A DNA stretch of 64,000 nucleotides from Mycolicibacterium komanii (GTDB taxonomy: Bacteria > Actinomycetota > Actinomycetes > Mycobacteriales > Mycobacteriaceae), in NCBI RefSeq assembly GCF_001050035.1, contig NZ_CVTA01000022.1, positions 124,001 to 188,000 of the forward strand, given 5' to 3'. Below are positions 16,291 to 24,124 of the stretch, in pieces. Positions within the stretch are counted from its first letter, which is position 1. Every line of letters begins with the position of its first letter. Under the pieces are notes generated by a model that searched no databases, was not told the origin of the DNA, and saw only the letters and a list, made by a program, of their open reading frames with translations. The position numbers and the translations under genes were made by a program.

Positions 16291-17628
16291 ATGTCGCTTC
16301 CATCTGGCCGTTCCTTCACCTGCTCCGACGACGGATACGACGCCGCTCGCCGCGCGACCGTCTGGAATGCACGCACCCCGGACCGCTATCCCGAAGTGGT
16401 CGTACAGGCCACTGACGTCGACGACGTCGTCGCCGCGATTCGCTATGCGGCCGCACACGACCTCAAGGTCGGCGTGCGCTCGGGCGGGCACAGTTGGGCC
16501 GGTAACCACATCCGCGACGGTGGGCTGCTGCTCGACGTCAGCCGCCTCGACGACTGTTCCATCGACGCCGACCGCATGACCGCGATCGTCGGGCCCGGCA
16601 AGGGTGGCAGCCTGCTGGCCGCGGACCTCGAAGCCCAGAACCTGTTCTTTCCGGCCGGGCACTGCAAGGGCGTGTGCATCGGCGGATACCTGCTGCAGGG
16701 TGGATACGGTTGGAACAGCCGCATTCTCGGTCCCGCCTGCGAGAGCGTGATCGGGCTCGACGTCGTCACCGCCGACGGCGAGCGGATCCACTGCGGCCCC
16801 GACAGTCACCCCGAGTTGTACTGGGCGGCACGGGGATCGGGACCCGGCTTCTTCGGTGTGGTGACCGCGTTCCATCTCAAGCTGTATCCCCGTCCCGCCG
16901 TCTGCGGGAGCAGCCTCTACGTGTATCCCATCGAACTGGCCGACGAGATCTTCACCTGGGCCCGAGCGATCAGCGCCGACGTCGACCGACGCGTCGAGTT
17001 GCAGATCGTCGCGTCGCGAAGCGTGCCGGGCGCCGGTGTCGACCAGCCCGGAATCGTCATGGCCTCACCGGTGTTCGCCGATTCGGAAGACGAGGCGGCA
17101 AAAGCGTTGGCATTACTCGACACCTGTCCGGTTCGCGACCAGGCCATCGTCGCGATTCCGTACGCGCCAGCCGATCTCGCCAGTTGGTACGAGGGGGTGA
17201 TGAGCAACTATCCGACCGGTTACCGCTATGCCGCCGACAACATGTGGACGTCGGCGGCGGCCGACGACCTGCTACCCGGTATCCGCCGCATCATCGAAAC
17301 GCTGCCGCCGCATCCGTCACACTTTCTCTGGCTGAACTGGGGACCGTCGCCCGCTCGCCAGGACATGGCGTACAGCCTCGAGGACGACATCTACCTTGCG
17401 CTGTACACGGTTTGGCGCGATGCCGCCGACGATGACCGCTATGCCGACTGGGCACGTTCGAACATGGCGGCGATGGCACCTCTGGCGACCGGCATCCAGC
17501 TCGCCGATGAGAATCTCGGTCAGCGTCCGGCCCGATTCGCCACCGATGACGCGATGAGGCGCCTCGATCGCGTCCGCGCCCAGTACGACCCCGACGGCCG
17601 ATTCCACAGCTGGATGGGCAGGGTCTGA
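16291..17628 (+). CDS. FAD-linked oxidase, berberine bridge enzyme type
   Basis: A 445-residue flavoprotein of the PCMH/VAO family. The FAD domain has RSGGHSWAG with His67 and PAGHCKGVCIGG with Cys125, positions compatible with bicovalent flavin attachment as in BBE-like oxidases. The C-terminus ends in a BBE motif-like segment (VRAQYDPDGRFHSWMG). It would use oxygen to dehydrogenate an alcohol, sugar or phenolic; the substrate is unknown. ATG 16291 has GAGGAGG upstream. One base separates its stop from the DAPG-hydrolase-like gene, so the two are co-translated. The IclR regulator is divergent. Confidence 0.87.
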   Translation: MSLPSGRSFTCSDDGYDAARRATVWNARTPDRYPEVVVQATDVDDVVAAIRYAAAHDLKVGVRSGGHSWAGNHIRDGGLLLDVSRLDDCSIDADRMTAIVGPGKGGSLLAADLEAQNLFFPAGHCKGVCIGGYLLQGGYGWNSRILGPACESVIGLDVVTADGERIHCGPDSHPELYWAARGSGPGFFGVVTAFHLKLYPRPAVCGSSLYVYPIELADEIFTWARAISADVDRRVELQIVASRSVPGAGVDQPGIVMASPVFADSEDEAAKALALLDTCPVRDQAIVAIPYAPADLASWYEGVMSNYPTGYRYAADNMWTSAAADDLLPGIRRIIETLPPHPSHFLWLNWGPSPARQDMAYSLEDDIYLALYTVWRDAADDDRYADWARSNMAAMAPLATGIQLADENLGQRPARFATDDAMRRLDRVRAQYDPDGRFHSWMGRV

Positions 17629-17629
17629 C

Positions 17630-18403
17630 ATGAAGTCCTACCTGGGCTACCGCGATGACGACTTCGCCGTCGACTTCGCGCAGTTCTACAACCCCGAGAT
17701 GTCCGCCCTACCAGAGCATGTCGTCGAGGCGCTGGAGCACGGCCCCCAGGCCGAGCCGACGCTGCCCGCGTTCGACGACATCGTCGCGATGCGCGGCGAC
17801 GGATATCAACAGACCGAAAACGGATACGGCGTCCTGCGCGACGGGGGCATCCAGGTGTCGGTACGCACCGACATGCCCGGCGTCACACCAAACATGTGGG
17901 ACTGGTGGTTCGGGTGGCACGGCAGCGACGCGCGCCGGTACAAGCTGTGGCACCCTCGCGCGCACGTGTCGGCACACTGGAGTGACGGTCGCGGCGAGGG
18001 CGGGTACGTCGGACGGACGTCGCTCGTGGAGGAGTACCTCGGGTCGTCGTTTACCCGCCCGGCGATCCAGTTCGTGCAGCCGTCGGAGTTGGGGCTGGGC
18101 GACCTGAGCGACGGTGTCGCGATCTGCGCGCGACTCGGATCCAGCGACGTTCCGGTAGATGTCGGCTGGCTGGTCCACCAGGTCCGCGCGACGCCCGAGG
18201 GCGCCGAGATGCGGTCACGATTCTGGATGGGCGGTCGCCATGTCGCCGTGCGGTACGCAAACCGCTTGGCCGACAGGGTTGTTCGACCCGTCGCCGCGCG
18301 TCAGCTACCCGATCCGCGCGACCTGATGGTGCACTGTGCGCAGGAGATGAACCATCTCGCTGCCTTCCTACCCGAGCTTTTCAGGCGATTCGGCGGGCGC
18401 TGA
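17630..18403 (+). CDS. DAPG hydrolase (PhlG)-like protein
   Basis: A 257-residue protein matching, from memory, the DAPG hydrolase family. Its founder PhlG cleaves an acetyl C-C bond of 2,4-diacetylphloroglucinol using zinc. Conserved segments include WDWWFGWHGSDARRYKLWHP and HCAQEMNHLAAFLPELF. Candidate zinc ligands are His108, His112, Glu134 or Glu135, His235 and Glu239. The neighbouring flavin oxidase and IclR regulator suggest a short catabolic or detoxification pathway for an acylated phenolic or cyclic polyketide. The true substrate is unknown. Confidence 0.8.
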   Translation: MKSYLGYRDDDFAVDFAQFYNPEMSALPEHVVEALEHGPQAEPTLPAFDDIVAMRGDGYQQTENGYGVLRDGGIQVSVRTDMPGVTPNMWDWWFGWHGSDARRYKLWHPRAHVSAHWSDGRGEGGYVGRTSLVEEYLGSSFTRPAIQFVQPSELGLGDLSDGVAICARLGSSDVPVDVGWLVHQVRATPEGAEMRSRFWMGGRHVAVRYANRLADRVVRPVAARQLPDPRDLMVHCAQEMNHLAAFLPELFRRFGGR

Positions 18404-18428
18404 ACCTGTCGATGTGTTAACCAGATCT

Positions 18429-18947
18429 ATGTCGAAATCGTTGCCGGTGGCCGTCTTTGCCGCAGGCGCAGCCATGGCCCTCGTACCTGTCGCGCACGCC
18501 GAGCGAGCCGAACCGCCGCCGCTGTACGGGTGGTACAACGTCTTCATCGACTTCTCGAAGCAGACGTTCAACGGCCGGCCGACGCCGATGAACCCGGTCT
18601 CGTTCCCGGTCGAACTGACCACACAATGTGATGTCGGCGGCTGTGTCGCGCGCTGGAACAACGAGGACGACCACGCTCGCAATCCGGGCGCCCCACTGGA
18701 GTTCGAGTACCGGTGGACCGGCGACCGTTGGTCGACAAGCGGCGAGTATCCCTACTTCTGTGATCGCAGCGACCCGAGCAGTGCCGTGAACGCGACACGC
18801 TCGGACTTCCTGATCCCCAACCCGGACGGCAGCTTCTTCGGGGAGCGGACCCTCGTCACCGAGGGTGCCGGATGCCCCGGCGAAGGACCCGGCACCCACT
18901 GGCTGACGTTCAACCTGACACCCATCGACCCGCCACCGCCGCGATAG
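18429..18947 (+). CDS. Exported hypothetical protein
   Basis: A 172-residue protein with a Sec signal peptide (SKSLPVAVFAAGAAMALVPVAHA) and probable cleavage after AHA, leaving a mature domain beginning ERAEPPPLYG. The mature part has four cysteines (in TQCDVGGC, YFCDRS and GAGCPG), suggesting disulfides, and is rich in aromatic residues. It resembles a family of small secreted mycobacterial proteins of unknown function. ATG 18429 is preferred over GTG 18414 because it gives a compact signal peptide. It lies 25 bases after the DAPG-hydrolase-like gene but may have its own promoter. Confidence 0.75.
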   Translation: MSKSLPVAVFAAGAAMALVPVAHAERAEPPPLYGWYNVFIDFSKQTFNGRPTPMNPVSFPVELTTQCDVGGCVARWNNEDDHARNPGAPLEFEYRWTGDRWSTSGEYPYFCDRSDPSSAVNATRSDFLIPNPDGSFFGERTLVTEGAGCPGEGPGTHWLTFNLTPIDPPPPR

Positions 18948-19011
18948 CCGTCGTTTAGCGGTGCTCCGTGCGGGGCATCAGCCACTGGTGAACTTCGGAT
19001 TCCGGCGCGGG

Positions 19012-19395
19012 ATGCCGACCGTGGAGTTACGCAGCGACGCGTCTCCCGAAGCGGTCTGGAACGTCATCACCGACCTCTCCACCTGGCCGCAGTGGGGACC
19101 GACAGTGTTGGGCGCCGAACTCGACGACCCCGAACCGCTGCATCTCGGAGCCCGCGGCAGGGTCTTCACACCGGTCGGTGTGCCCGTGCCGTTCACCATC
19201 ACCGAGTTCCGACCCCGCCGCTGCTGGGCGTGGAAGGTGGCCGGTGTCGGCGCCACCCGCCATGAGGTGATACCCGAAGACGACGGCTCGAAGATCGTGT
19301 TCGGCGTGCCGTGGTGGGCGACCGCGTACCTACCCGTCTGCGCGATCGCCCTACCGCGCATCGCCCAGCTGGCCGGCGCGCACCGGACTCGCTGA
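19012..19395 (+). CDS. SRPBCC-family (START-like) protein
   Basis: About 127 residues forming a typical polyketide cyclase/Bet v 1-like fold: TVELRSDASPEAVWNVITDLSTW, then HLGARGRVFTP, FTITEFRPRRCWAWKV and a C-terminal helix. Such proteins bind hydrophobic ligands in a central pocket. ATG 19012 gives the canonical start of the fold; GTG 18988 and the frame to 18961 are possible longer starts. It converges on ilvD. Its function is unknown. Confidence 0.75.
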   Translation: MPTVELRSDASPEAVWNVITDLSTWPQWGPTVLGAELDDPEPLHLGARGRVFTPVGVPVPFTITEFRPRRCWAWKVAGVGATRHEVIPEDDGSKIVFGVPWWATAYLPVCAIALPRIAQLAGAHRTR

Positions 19396-19403
19396 TTCGG
19401 CGG

Positions 19404-21134
19404 CTAGCCGCAGACCGCGCCGACCGCCGCCGATCCGACCAACTTGGTGTACTTCGCCAGCACGCCGGTGGTGTAGCGCGGCGGCAGCGGCTCGAAACCG
19501 GCCTTGCGAGACTCGAATTCCGCCGGGTCGACCAGCACGTCCAGCGTGCCGCTCGCCACGTCGAGCCGGATGCGGTCGCCGTCTTGAAGGAACGCGATCG
19601 GGCCCCCGTCGACGGCTTCGGGCGCGATGTGTCCGACGCACAGACCCGTCGTACCGCCGGAGAACCTGCCGTCGGTCATCAACAGCACATCCTTGCCCAG
19701 CCCGGCACCCTTGATGGCACCGGTGATCGCCAGCATCTCGCGCATGCCGGGCCCACCCTTGGGGCCCTCGTAGCGGATGACCACAACGTCGCCGGCCTGG
19801 ATCGTGCCGTCCTCCAGCGCGTCGAGCGCGGCCCGCTCCCGCTCGAAAACCCTTGCGGTGCCTTCGAAGACGTCCGAGTCGAAGCCCGCCGACTTGACCA
19901 CCGCACCCTCGGGGGCAAGAGAACCGTGCAGGATCGTGATGCCGCCCGTCGGGTGGATGGGGTTGCTGAGTGCACGGAGCACCTTGCCGTCGGGATCCGG
20001 CGGCGCGATGTTGGCGAGGTTCTGAGCCATGGTCTCACCGGTGACCGTCAGGCAATCCCCGTGCAGCAGACCGGCATCCAGCAGCGCCTTCATCACGACG
20101 GGGACCCCGCCGATGTGGTCGACGTCGTACATGACGTGCTTGCCGAACGGCTTGACGTCGGCGAGGTGGGGCACCTTGGCGCCCACCCGGGTGAAGTCCT
20201 CGAGCGTCAGCTTGACGTTGGCCTCGTGGGCGATCGCCAGCAGGTGCAGCACGGCGTTGGTGGACCCGCCGAAGGCCATCACCACCGCGATCGCGTTCTC
20301 GAATGCCTCTTTGGTGAGGATGTCGCGGGCGGTGATGCCGCGCCGCAGCAGGTCGACGACCGCCTGGCCGCTGCGCCGCGCGAATCCGTCGCGGCGGCGG
20401 TCGGTGGCAGGCGGGGCCGCGCTGCCCGGCAGCGACATGCCCAGTGCCTCGGCGGCGGAGGCCATCGTGTTCGCGGTGTACATGCCGCCGCAGGCGCCCT
20501 CGCCGGGGCAGATCGCGCGTTCGATCGCGTCGACGTCCTCGCGGGGCATCAGCCCGCGCGCGCACGCGCCGACCGCCTCGAACGCGTCGATGATCGTCAC
20601 CTCGCGTTCGGTGCCGTCCGACAGCTTGGCCTTGCCCGGCAGGATCGACCCGGCGTAGAGGAACACGCTCGCGAGATCCAGTCGCGCCGCGGCCATCAGC
20701 ATGCCGGGCAGGGACTTGTCGCAGCCGGCGAGAAGCACCGAGCCGTCGAGGCGTTCGGCCTGCATGACCGTCTCGACGCTGTCGGCGATCACCTCGCGCG
20801 ACACCAGCGAGAAGTGCATACCTTCGTGGCCCATCGAGATGCCGTCGGACACCGAGATGGTGCCGAACTCCATCGGGAAGCCGCCCGCGGCGTGGACGCC
20901 GTCCTTGACGGCCTTGGCCAGCCGGTCCAGCGAGAGGTTGCAGGGGGTGATCTCGTTCCACGACGAGCCGACGCCGATCTGTGGTTTGGCGAAGTCGTCG
21001 TCCTCCATGCCTACCGCGCGCAGCATCCCGCGGGCTGCGGCCTTTTCCAGGCCGTCGGTGACGTCGCGACTGCGGGGCTTGATGTCGGGCTCCGCCCGAC
21101 GGTGGGCTTCGGTGTCGGGAGTTTCTGAGGGCAT
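19404..21134 (-). CDS. ilvD: Dihydroxy-acid dehydratase IlvD
   Basis: A 576-residue Fe-S enzyme that dehydrates 2,3-dihydroxy-3-methyl acids to 2-oxo acids in isoleucine and valine synthesis. Cluster-binding cysteine segments are visible ([11 protein letters not shown] and [16 protein letters not shown]), together with the conserved ends [19 protein letters not shown] and [14 protein letters not shown] (here [10 protein letters not shown]). Near-identity along the length to M. tuberculosis Rv0189c, as remembered, supports the call. ATG 21134 is chosen because the upstream residues do not fit the family. It is divergent from the copper operon. Confidence 0.97.
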   Translation of the reverse strand: MPSETPDTEAHRRAEPDIKPRSRDVTDGLEKAAARGMLRAVGMEDDDFAKPQIGVGSSWNEITPCNLSLDRLAKAVKDGVHAAGGFPMEFGTISVSDGISMGHEGMHFSLVSREVIADSVETVMQAERLDGSVLLAGCDKSLPGMLMAAARLDLASVFLYAGSILPGKAKLSDGTEREVTIIDAFEAVGACARGLMPREDVDAIERAICPGEGACGGMYTANTMASAAEALGMSLPGSAAPPATDRRRDGFARRSGQAVVDLLRRGITARDILTKEAFENAIAVVMAFGGSTNAVLHLLAIAHEANVKLTLEDFTRVGAKVPHLADVKPFGKHVMYDVDHIGGVPVVMKALLDAGLLHGDCLTVTGETMAQNLANIAPPDPDGKVLRALSNPIHPTGGITILHGSLAPEGAVVKSAGFDSDVFEGTARVFERERAALDALEDGTIQAGDVVVIRYEGPKGGPGMREMLAITGAIKGAGLGKDVLLMTDGRFSGGTTGLCVGHIAPEAVDGGPIAFLQDGDRIRLDVASGTLDVLVDPAEFESRKAGFEPLPPRYTTGVLAKYTKLVGSAAVGAVCG

Positions 21135-21180
21135 CGAACAAGTATGCCTTCGGGGTTTTGCCCCGGCCAAACCGTTATCT

Positions 21181-21197
21181 ATACCCCGGAGGGGTAT
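21181..21197. promoter_or_regulatory. Copper operator (RicR/CsoR box)
   Basis: ATACCCCGGAGGGGTAT is a perfect palindrome with seven-base arms and a three-base centre. It matches the known mycobacterial RicR box pattern, roughly TACCC-N5-GGGTA. It ends four bases before the -10 element of the DUF305-ricR operon, so bound repressor would block transcription until copper releases it. Confidence 0.88.
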
Positions 21198-21201
21198 GCG
21201 G

Positions 21202-21207
21202 TAGCAT
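21202..21207 (+). promoter_or_regulatory. -10 element TAGCAT of the DUF305-ricR operon
   Basis: It ends seven bases before ATG 21215, which indicates a leaderless mRNA. It is immediately downstream of the copper palindrome. Confidence 0.6.
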
Positions 21208-21214
21208 CGAGCCC

Positions 21215-21838
21215 ATGACGTCCCTGATCGCTCGCCTCGCCGCTGTCCTGGTCGCCCTCGCCACCGCCCTGGTGCTCACTTCGTGCACCAGCCCGGCGTC
21301 CGATGGTCATACGGACCACGAGCATCCCGACGAGCCTGCGATCAGCGGTCAGCCGGCCGGTTTCAACGCCGACGATGTCGCGTTCGCGACCAACATGATC
21401 CCGCATCACGAGCAGGCCGTCGAGCTGTCGGCGCTGGTTCCGGACCGCTCCACGAACCCGGAGGTCAAGGCGCTCGCGCAGCAGATCGCCACCGCCCAGG
21501 AGCCTGAGATCCGCACCATGCAGGTGCTGCTCGTGCAGTGGAAGGAGAACCCCGAAGCGGGTGCCGGGCAGGAGGGACACGGCGGACACGGCGCCGGGCA
21601 CGGTGCGATGCAGGGCATGGTCGACGACGCCACCATGACGAAGCTCGAGACGCTCTCGGGTCCCGAGTTCGACACCCTGTGGCTGCAGTCGATGATCGGC
21701 CATCACCAGGGTGCGATCGAGATGGCGCGCGCCGAGCTCGCCAACGGTGAGAACGTCGACGCCAAGCGGCTGGCCCAGTCCATCGTCGACACGCAGCAGG
21801 CCGAGATCGATCAGATGAATCAGATGTTGAGGGGCTGA
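21215..21838 (+). CDS. DUF305 copper-associated lipoprotein
   Basis: A 207-residue exported lipoprotein (lipobox LTSC, Cys24). After a His/Asp-rich stretch (DGHTDHEH) come two DUF305 repeats with the hallmark motifs [16 protein letters not shown] and [18 protein letters not shown] His/Gly-rich linker ([13 protein letters not shown]) separates them. Histidines and methionines in this family bind copper at the cell surface. It is the first gene after the copper operator and is two bases from ricR, so it belongs to an autoregulated copper response. In M. tuberculosis ricR is not, to my knowledge, preceded by this gene. Confidence 0.9.
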   Translation: MTSLIARLAAVLVALATALVLTSCTSPASDGHTDHEHPDEPAISGQPAGFNADDVAFATNMIPHHEQAVELSALVPDRSTNPEVKALAQQIATAQEPEIRTMQVLLVQWKENPEAGAGQEGHGGHGAGHGAMQGMVDDATMTKLETLSGPEFDTLWLQSMIGHHQGAIEMARAELANGENVDAKRLAQSIVDTQQAEIDQMNQMLRG

Positions 21839-21840
21839 AA

Positions 21841-22131
21841 ATGACTGCGGTGCACGGATATTCGCAGCAGAAGGACAACTACGCCAAGCGGCTGCGCCGA
21901 ATCGAAGGTCAGGTTCGCGGCATCGCGAAGATGATCGAGGACGACAAGTACTGCATCGACGTGCTCACCCAGATCAGCGCCGTCAACAGCGCGCTGCAGT
22001 CGGTCGCGCTCGGTCTGCTCGACGAGCATCTCGGCCACTGCGTTGCGCAGGCGGTCACCGAGGGCGGTGACCAGGCCGACGCGAAGCTGGCCGAGGCCTC
22101 CGCCGCGATCGCGCGCCTGGTGCGGTCCTAG
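21841..22131 (+). CDS. ricR: Copper-sensing repressor RicR (CsoR family)
   Basis: A 96-residue all-helical repressor, near-identical in layout to M. tuberculosis Rv0190. The Cu(I) ligand set Cys38, His63 and Cys67 is present ([18 protein letters not shown]). Copper binding releases it from the palindromic box. The box at 21181-21197 in its own operon predicts autoregulation. The last four bases overlap the convergent thiamine-binding gene. Confidence 0.95.
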   Translation: MTAVHGYSQQKDNYAKRLRRIEGQVRGIAKMIEDDKYCIDVLTQISAVNSALQSVALGLLDEHLGHCVAQAVTEGGDQADAKLAEASAAIARLVRS

Positions 22132-22421
22132 CCGCCGAGGACGTCCTCGATCCGCTTGACCTTCGCCGTCAGCTGATCGGTGTGGCCGGGGCGGATGTCG
22201 GCCTTGAGCACCAGGCTCACCCGCGGCGACGCCGCGGCGACCGCGTCGACCGCCCGCTTCACGACGTCCATCACCTCGTCCCAGTCGCCCTCGATGTTGG
22301 TGAACATCGCGTTCGTCTCGTTCGGAAGCCCCGACTCGCGGACCACCCTGACCGCCTCGGCGACCGCGTCGCCGACACTGTCGTCGCCACCCGTCGGGCT
22401 CACGCTGAAGGCCACAATCAT
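22128..22421 (-). CDS. MTH1187-family thiamine-binding protein (DUF77)
   Basis: A 97-residue ferredoxin-like fold protein of the MTH1187/YkoF group, which binds thiamine-type ligands. Typical segments are [38 protein letters not shown] and [14 protein letters not shown] four-base tail overlap with ricR is seen. Its cellular role is not established. Confidence 0.85.
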   Translation of the reverse strand: MIVAFSVSPTGGDDSVGDAVAEAVRVVRESGLPNETNAMFTNIEGDWDEVMDVVKRAVDAVAAASPRVSLVLKADIRPGHTDQLTAKVKRIEDVLGG

Positions 22422-22451
22422 TCGACCAGCGTGCCACCGAAGGGCGGTCGG

Positions 22452-22841
22452 CTACTGCTTGCTGTACCCGGTGGGTCGCACGATCAGGATCACCCGGTCG
22501 GCCTTATCGGCGGGCGGTTCGGTCAACGGGCCGCTGTAGCGATCGTTGAGCTGCAGGTAGAACGCGCCGGTCGGGTCGGGCTCGATGGCCTCGACGACGC
22601 CGCGCACCTCGAGATAGCGGTACGGGTTCTCCGGGTCGCTGATCGACATCGCGACCGCGGGTTGACCCTCGATGTTGCGGAATTTCTGGCGTTTGGTGGT
22701 GTGGGTGAAGCGCAGCACCTCGCCGTCCCATGCGAACCACATCGGATTGACCTGCGGCGTGCCGTCCGGCCGGACGGTGGCCAGGTGTCCGTACAGCGGG
22801 CGTTCCAATAGCGACTCGTATCCGGCGGGTATGGCGACCAT
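22452..22841 (-). CDS. PPOX-class F420-dependent oxidoreductase
   Basis: A 129-residue split-barrel flavin/deazaflavin protein related to M. tuberculosis Rv1155. Segments GHLATVRPDGTPQVNPMWFAWDG and RYLEVRGVVEAIEPD are characteristic. It probably uses F420H2 to reduce an unknown substrate. An AGAGGAT stretch upstream of the ATG is a plausible ribosome binding site. It is 30 bases from the thiamine-binding gene on the same strand. Confidence 0.88.
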   Translation of the reverse strand: MVAIPAGYESLLERPLYGHLATVRPDGTPQVNPMWFAWDGEVLRFTHTTKRQKFRNIEGQPAVAMSISDPENPYRYLEVRGVVEAIEPDPTGAFYLQLNDRYSGPLTEPPADKADRVILIVRPTGYSKQ

Positions 22842-23013
22842 GGCGATCCTCTCGACGGCGGTTCGGCGGCTGCGGTGTTAACAGTAGGCGCCCGGAACCG
22901 ATGAACAGTGCAGGTCATGGGTGTGGATGAGGTGTTTGCCCACGTCGAGGCGGGACAGAGTGTCCCGGGCGTTATGCCACACTGGTTGAAGTTCTGCGAC
23001 TGGGAGGTTGTGT

Positions 23014-24072
23014 ATGCGCAGGGTAAAGCGCAGTCGTCTGCTCACTGCGGTCTTGGCGGCGAGCGTCGTCGGCGGGATGGTGCTCAGCCCGTCCGCTCTG
23101 GCTCAGCCCGATGTGCCGCCGCCACCGGCGCCGGTCGATCCGGCCCTGGCGCCGGCGCCGCCACCGGGACCGGGCCTGCCGCCGCCTCCGCCCGCGGATC
23201 CGCTCGCAGCCCCCGCGGCCCCGCCCGCGCCGGCCCCGGCGGCCGAGACACCTCCTCCGCCGCCGTCGTCGAACCCGTTCTTCGCGCCGCCCAACCCGCT
23301 GGCTCAGCAGCAGCCGATTCCGGAGGGCACGCCGCCCGGGCAGAACCCGACGCCGTATGTCGGCGCCCCGGTGTTCGCGCCGCCGTCCTTCAACCCGAGC
23401 AACGGCTCGATCGTCGGCGCGGCCAAGCCGATCTACATCAACTTCCAGCGGCCGATCGCCAACCGCCAGATGGCCGAGGACGCGATCCACATCTCGTCGA
23501 ACCCGCCGGTGCCCGGCCGGTTCTACTGGACCAGTGACACGCAGGTGCGCTGGCGTCCGCAGGACTTCTGGCCCGCGGGCACGACGGTCAACATCGACGC
23601 CTCCGGCACCAAGTCCAGCTTCACCGTGCCCGAGCAGCTGGTGGCGACCATCGACAACGACTCGCTGCAGATGTACGTTCACCGCAACGGCAAGCTCGAA
23701 AAAACGTTCCCGGTGTCGATGGGCAAGAAGGGCCACGAGACCAAGAACGGCACCTACTACGTGCTGGAGAAGTTCGCCGACATCGTGATGGACTCCTCTA
23801 CCTACGGCGTGCCGGTGGACTCCGCCGACGGCTACAAGGTCAAGGTGCAGGACGCCGTGCGCATCGACAACAGCGGTGCCTTCGTGCACAGCGCGCCGTG
23901 GTCGGTCGGCTCACAGGGTGAGGAGAACGTCAGCCACGGCTGCGTCAACCTCAGCCCCGCCAACGCGCAGTGGTTCTTCGACAACTTCGGCAGCGGTGAC
24001 GCCGTCGTGGTCAAGAACTCGGTCGGCATCTACAACCAGCCCGACGGCGCGTCCGACTGGCAGATGTTCTGA
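23014..24072 (+). CDS. L,D-transpeptidase (LdtMt4/Rv0192 type)
   Basis: A 352-residue exported enzyme that makes 3-3 cross-links in peptidoglycan. It has a signal peptide (about residues 1-32), then an unusually long Pro/Ala linker (about 33-115). An Ig-like domain (about 120-205) and the YkuD catalytic domain follow, with SHGCVNLS (catalytic Cys310) and an upstream conserved histidine in FVHSAPW. By gene order it corresponds to Rv0192. ATG 23014 has GGGAGG six bases upstream; a TTG two codons earlier is possible. A strong palindrome follows the stop. Confidence 0.92.
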   Translation: MRRVKRSRLLTAVLAASVVGGMVLSPSALAQPDVPPPPAPVDPALAPAPPPGPGLPPPPPADPLAAPAAPPAPAPAAETPPPPPSSNPFFAPPNPLAQQQPIPEGTPPGQNPTPYVGAPVFAPPSFNPSNGSIVGAAKPIYINFQRPIANRQMAEDAIHISSNPPVPGRFYWTSDTQVRWRPQDFWPAGTTVNIDASGTKSSFTVPEQLVATIDNDSLQMYVHRNGKLEKTFPVSMGKKGHETKNGTYYVLEKFADIVMDSSTYGVPVDSADGYKVKVQDAVRIDNSGAFVHSAPWSVGSQGEENVSHGCVNLSPANAQWFFDNFGSGDAVVVKNSVGIYNQPDGASDWQMF

Positions 24073-24074
24073 GC

Positions 24075-24123
24075 GATTTCGGTGCGCTGACGATCGCTGA
24101 GCGACCGTCAGCGCACCGAAATC
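24075..24123. terminator. 49-bp palindrome between convergent genes (copy 1)
   Basis: GATTTCGGTGCGCTGACG pairs perfectly over 18 bases with 24106-24123. The 13-base centre contains TCGCT-G-AGCGA, so almost the whole element is palindromic. It separates the transpeptidase from the convergent zmp1 gene and would form a hairpin in either transcript. It closely resembles the element at 55027-55075. Confidence 0.75.
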
Positions 24124-24124
24124 C

